This document shows positions 62,382-64,000 of a DNA stretch of 64,000 nucleotides, one piece after another (positions within the stretch are counted from its first letter, which is position 1; each line of letters begins with the position of its first letter). Under the pieces are notes generated by a model, which was not told where the DNA came from, made no database searches, and worked only from the letters and a program-made list of their open reading frames with translations. The DNA is from JACKDX01 sp964640175 (lineage in GTDB: Bacteria; Myxococcota_A; Polyangia; Polyangiales; GCA-016699535). A program made the position numbers and the translations under genes. Location of the stretch: positions 1 to 64,000 of the forward strand of contig CAZXFW010000011.1 in the NCBI GenBank assembly GCA_964640175.1. The letters are read 5' to 3'.

Positions 62382-63284
62382 TTCAAGGCCTTGCATGTGT
62401 AGGATTTGAAATCGTTCTTTGTTGTTCGATTGAGCACATCCGATCACTTTGGCATGGCCTGAGCTGAGTACGACGCACTCGTTTGGGTTGAGGTGGGCTT
62501 GTTGGGCAAGTTTTTGGTCAGGTGTATTGGCAAGCAGGGCTGCTTGGGAGAGTGTGGGTGTCATCAGTACGGTTAGAACGCGTTCGGAGATCGTATTGGT
62601 TTCGGAGGACAGGCGTTCACGAACGGTGGGATGAAAATACTGTGCGGCTTCAGCGCAGCGTCCCATGTCGCACTGTGTTCGCACAGAACCAAGTGCAATT
62701 CCAATACGTAAACGGCCGGTTTCCACTTCGAGCTTTTGAGCAAAGGCTGTTTCGGCGCGCCGACTGTCACGCAGGGTTTGCCATGCAAATAGCCCAGCCA
62801 CAACAGCGCCTGCGATAGCAAGCCCCGCCAGCACAAGCATCACCCAAAAGAAGGGGCGTGCGCTCTGTGGGGCTGGCCGTGAGGGTCTGCTGCTTTGAGG
62901 CCATTCGGAAGAAATCGGGGTCTGAGGCGGCATGCTTCCGGAAGGGCCAGCTGAGTCCGAAGGCGGAGATGGCACTGAAGGCGTGGCTTTGGAAGTCCCA
63001 CTTTGGGAGGGAGGCGGCGTGGATTTGGGCCGCGTTAGGGCAGGAGCGCCTGCCGAGGATGGCAGTGACCCCATCAACATGGTGCCTTGGGCGGATTTTT
63101 TTGCGGGTTCTGCGGGTGGGGCGTGGGGGGAGGCAGAAGGGGGCTGCACGGCGGCAAGAAGCATGGTGCCTTTGAACTTGGTTCCAGCGGGTGTGGGGCG
63201 TGGCTTTATTTCAGCATCACAACTTGTGCAGCGTAGGGCGTCTTCCTGGTTTTTAGACCCGCAGTTCGAGCAATACACCGCCAC
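62367..63284 (-). CDS. Zinc-ribbon membrane protein with Pro-rich linker
   Basis: 305 residues. A zinc ribbon at the N-terminus uses Cys5, Cys8, Cys19 and Cys22 (YCSNCG, CTSCDAE). A long Pro/Ser/Ala-rich linker (about 28-140) leads to one membrane helix (FFWVMLVLAGLAIAGAVVAG) and a ~130-residue C-terminal domain. No catalytic motif; the zinc ribbon likely binds a nucleic acid or protein in the cytoplasm. Its role cannot be stated. Divergent from nuoE. Confidence 0.85.
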   Translation of the reverse strand: MAVYCSNCGSKNQEDALRCTSCDAEIKPRPTPAGTKFKGTMLLAAVQPPSASPHAPPAEPAKKSAQGTMLMGSLPSSAGAPALTRPKSTPPPSQSGTSKATPSVPSPPSDSAGPSGSMPPQTPISSEWPQSSRPSRPAPQSARPFFWVMLVLAGLAIAGAVVAGLFAWQTLRDSRRAETAFAQKLEVETGRLRIGIALGSVRTQCDMGRCAEAAQYFHPTVRERLSSETNTISERVLTVLMTPTLSQAALLANTPDQKLAQQAHLNPNECVVLSSGHAKVIGCAQSNNKERFQILHMQGLESLTP

Positions 63285-63421
63285 ACGTCCTCCTTTTTCC
63301 TGGTTTGCCGCAGCGTACCGAGCCTGACGGGCAAATACAACTTTCGCCGAGGCATGTTTCAGGCAGGTCGTTTAGTGGGCTTGTACCATGGCCGGGGCAA
63401 TGGTAAAGCGCGGCTGGCACC

Positions 63422-63904
63422 ATGCCTTTTGCTCTGAGCGATGAACGCGAGAGGACAGTTGACGAACTCCTTTCGCGCTACCCTACAAAACGTGCAGCTT
63501 GCTTGCCCGTTTTGCACCTATGTCAGGAGCAAGAAGGCTGGGTCAGCCCTGAAGTGATCGAGTATGTCGCTCAGCGTTTGGCAATGACGACGAGCGAAGT
63601 CAAAGGGGTAGTCACATTTTATACTCTTTACCATCAGGAGAAAGTGGCACCAAACGTTATCTGGGTTTGTCGGACGCTATCCTGTGAGTTGAGGGGCGCC
63701 AAAACCGTACAGGAACATCTCGAAAAGCGTTTGGGTTGCACTATGAATAGCACCAGCAAAGACGGTAAGTTTACATTGCGCAAGGCAGAATGTCTTGCTG
63801 CATGTGGGCAAGCGCCTATGATTCAAATCAACGATCGCTATTACGAGAATCTCACGTTAGAGCGCGTCGATCAGCTGCTTGCGGAGCATGGATTCCATGG
63901 CTGA
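63422..63904 (+). CDS. nuoE: NADH-quinone oxidoreductase subunit E
   Basis: 160 residues of the 24-kDa thioredoxin-like subunit. The [2Fe-2S] ligands are Cys83, Cys88 (VCRTLSCELRGA), Cys124 and Cys128 (ECLAACGQAPM). Other family marks are LPVLHLCQEQEGWVSPEVIE and GVVTFYTLYHQEKV. It is part of the NADH-oxidising module of complex I. nuoF overlaps its end by 8 bases. Confidence 0.96.
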   Translation: MPFALSDERERTVDELLSRYPTKRAACLPVLHLCQEQEGWVSPEVIEYVAQRLAMTTSEVKGVVTFYTLYHQEKVAPNVIWVCRTLSCELRGAKTVQEHLEKRLGCTMNSTSKDGKFTLRKAECLAACGQAPMIQINDRYYENLTLERVDQLLAEHGFHG

Positions 63905-64000
63905 AACTACGACGATTCTGACAGATCGCTACCGCTTGGAGAAAAGCTGGACTCTGCAAGTTGCTGAAGGTGCAGGTGCTTATGCCATCGCCAAGCAGGT
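63897..64000 (+). CDS. nuoF: NADH-quinone oxidoreductase subunit F (partial)
   Basis: The start of a gene cut by the window edge, from ATG 63897: MAETTTILTDRYRLEKSW, then TLQVAEGAGAYAIAKQ. The wording ILTDRYRLEKSWTL followed by the GAYAIAKQ stretch matches the N-terminus of NuoF, the FMN and NADH binding subunit. It overlaps nuoE by 8 bases. Only ~34 residues are visible. Confidence 0.8.
   Translation, partial: MAETTTILTDRYRLEKSWTLQVAEGAGAYAIAKQ

Overview
The window is a compact stretch of a Gram-negative (diderm) bacterial chromosome, by eye about 50-55% G+C. I place it most likely in the Myxococcota or a close relative (inference). The signs are two von Willebrand factor A (VWA) lipoproteins with Cys-rich N-termini, TPR and PEGA-repeat envelope proteins, MopE-like Asp/Cys metal-binding motifs, a membrane-anchored Ser/Thr kinase, a sigma-54 response regulator, a TIGR04563-like ribbon-helix-helix protein and about fifteen predicted lipoproteins. 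I see no rRNA, insertion sequence, prophage or CRISPR array, and no gene-free stretch above 300 bases.

Layout: 1-2940 (minus) dnaX, recR and the start of a type III secretion export-gate gene. 2988-5383 a TPR/PEGA protein coupled to a metal-motif lipoprotein. 5428-6702 a 2-oxoacid dehydrogenase E2. 6865-12898 two VWA lipoproteins, tRNA-Lys/Arg/His, a sigma-54 activator and an outer-membrane-type protein. 13031-15625 comM and recA. 15643-18359 a second TPR protein plus metal-motif lipoprotein pair. 18388-20354 a short-chain dehydrogenase-like protein and a double universal stress protein. 20412-24441 is an RNA-rich stretch: SRP RNA, four tRNA-Ser (GGA, CGA, GCT, TGA) and tRNA-Arg(ACG), interleaved with a subtilase, tadA and a class I aldolase.

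24593-33304 holds a nucleoside transporter, a pseudo-trypsin, a CPA2 antiporter fused to Usp domains, CstA and an APC permease. 33424-41198 holds orphan lipoproteins, a HerA-like ATPase, a C-terminal processing protease, a methyltransferase and a zinc peptidase. 41273-43466 is a degenerate LytM lipoprotein followed by a PGRP-type amidase. 43501-46763 bioB, an integral membrane protein and an aminotransferase. 46950-51473 pal, cpoB, a PEGA protein, tmk and a PDZ lipoprotein. 51476-55416 a SctQ-like protein, a Ser/Thr kinase, an M15 peptidase, rnc and tRNA-Leu. 55556-64000 pyrG, a Ycf46-type AAA protein, mlaD and mlaF without a permease, and the start of a nuo operon.

The main themes are envelope biology (lipoproteins, peptidoglycan remodelling, Tol-Pal, Mla, type III secretion) and translation/RNA. 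The observations I find most interesting are: two separate loci that pair a TPR protein carrying a shared two-helix membrane module with a metal-motif lipoprotein, both joined at the same 11-base junction; tadA immediately downstream of its substrate tRNA-Arg(ACG); a trypsin fold that has lost all three catalytic residues; a LytM domain without its HxH motif next to an amidase; a comM-recA operon; and SRP RNA at the end of a tRNA-Ser transcription unit.
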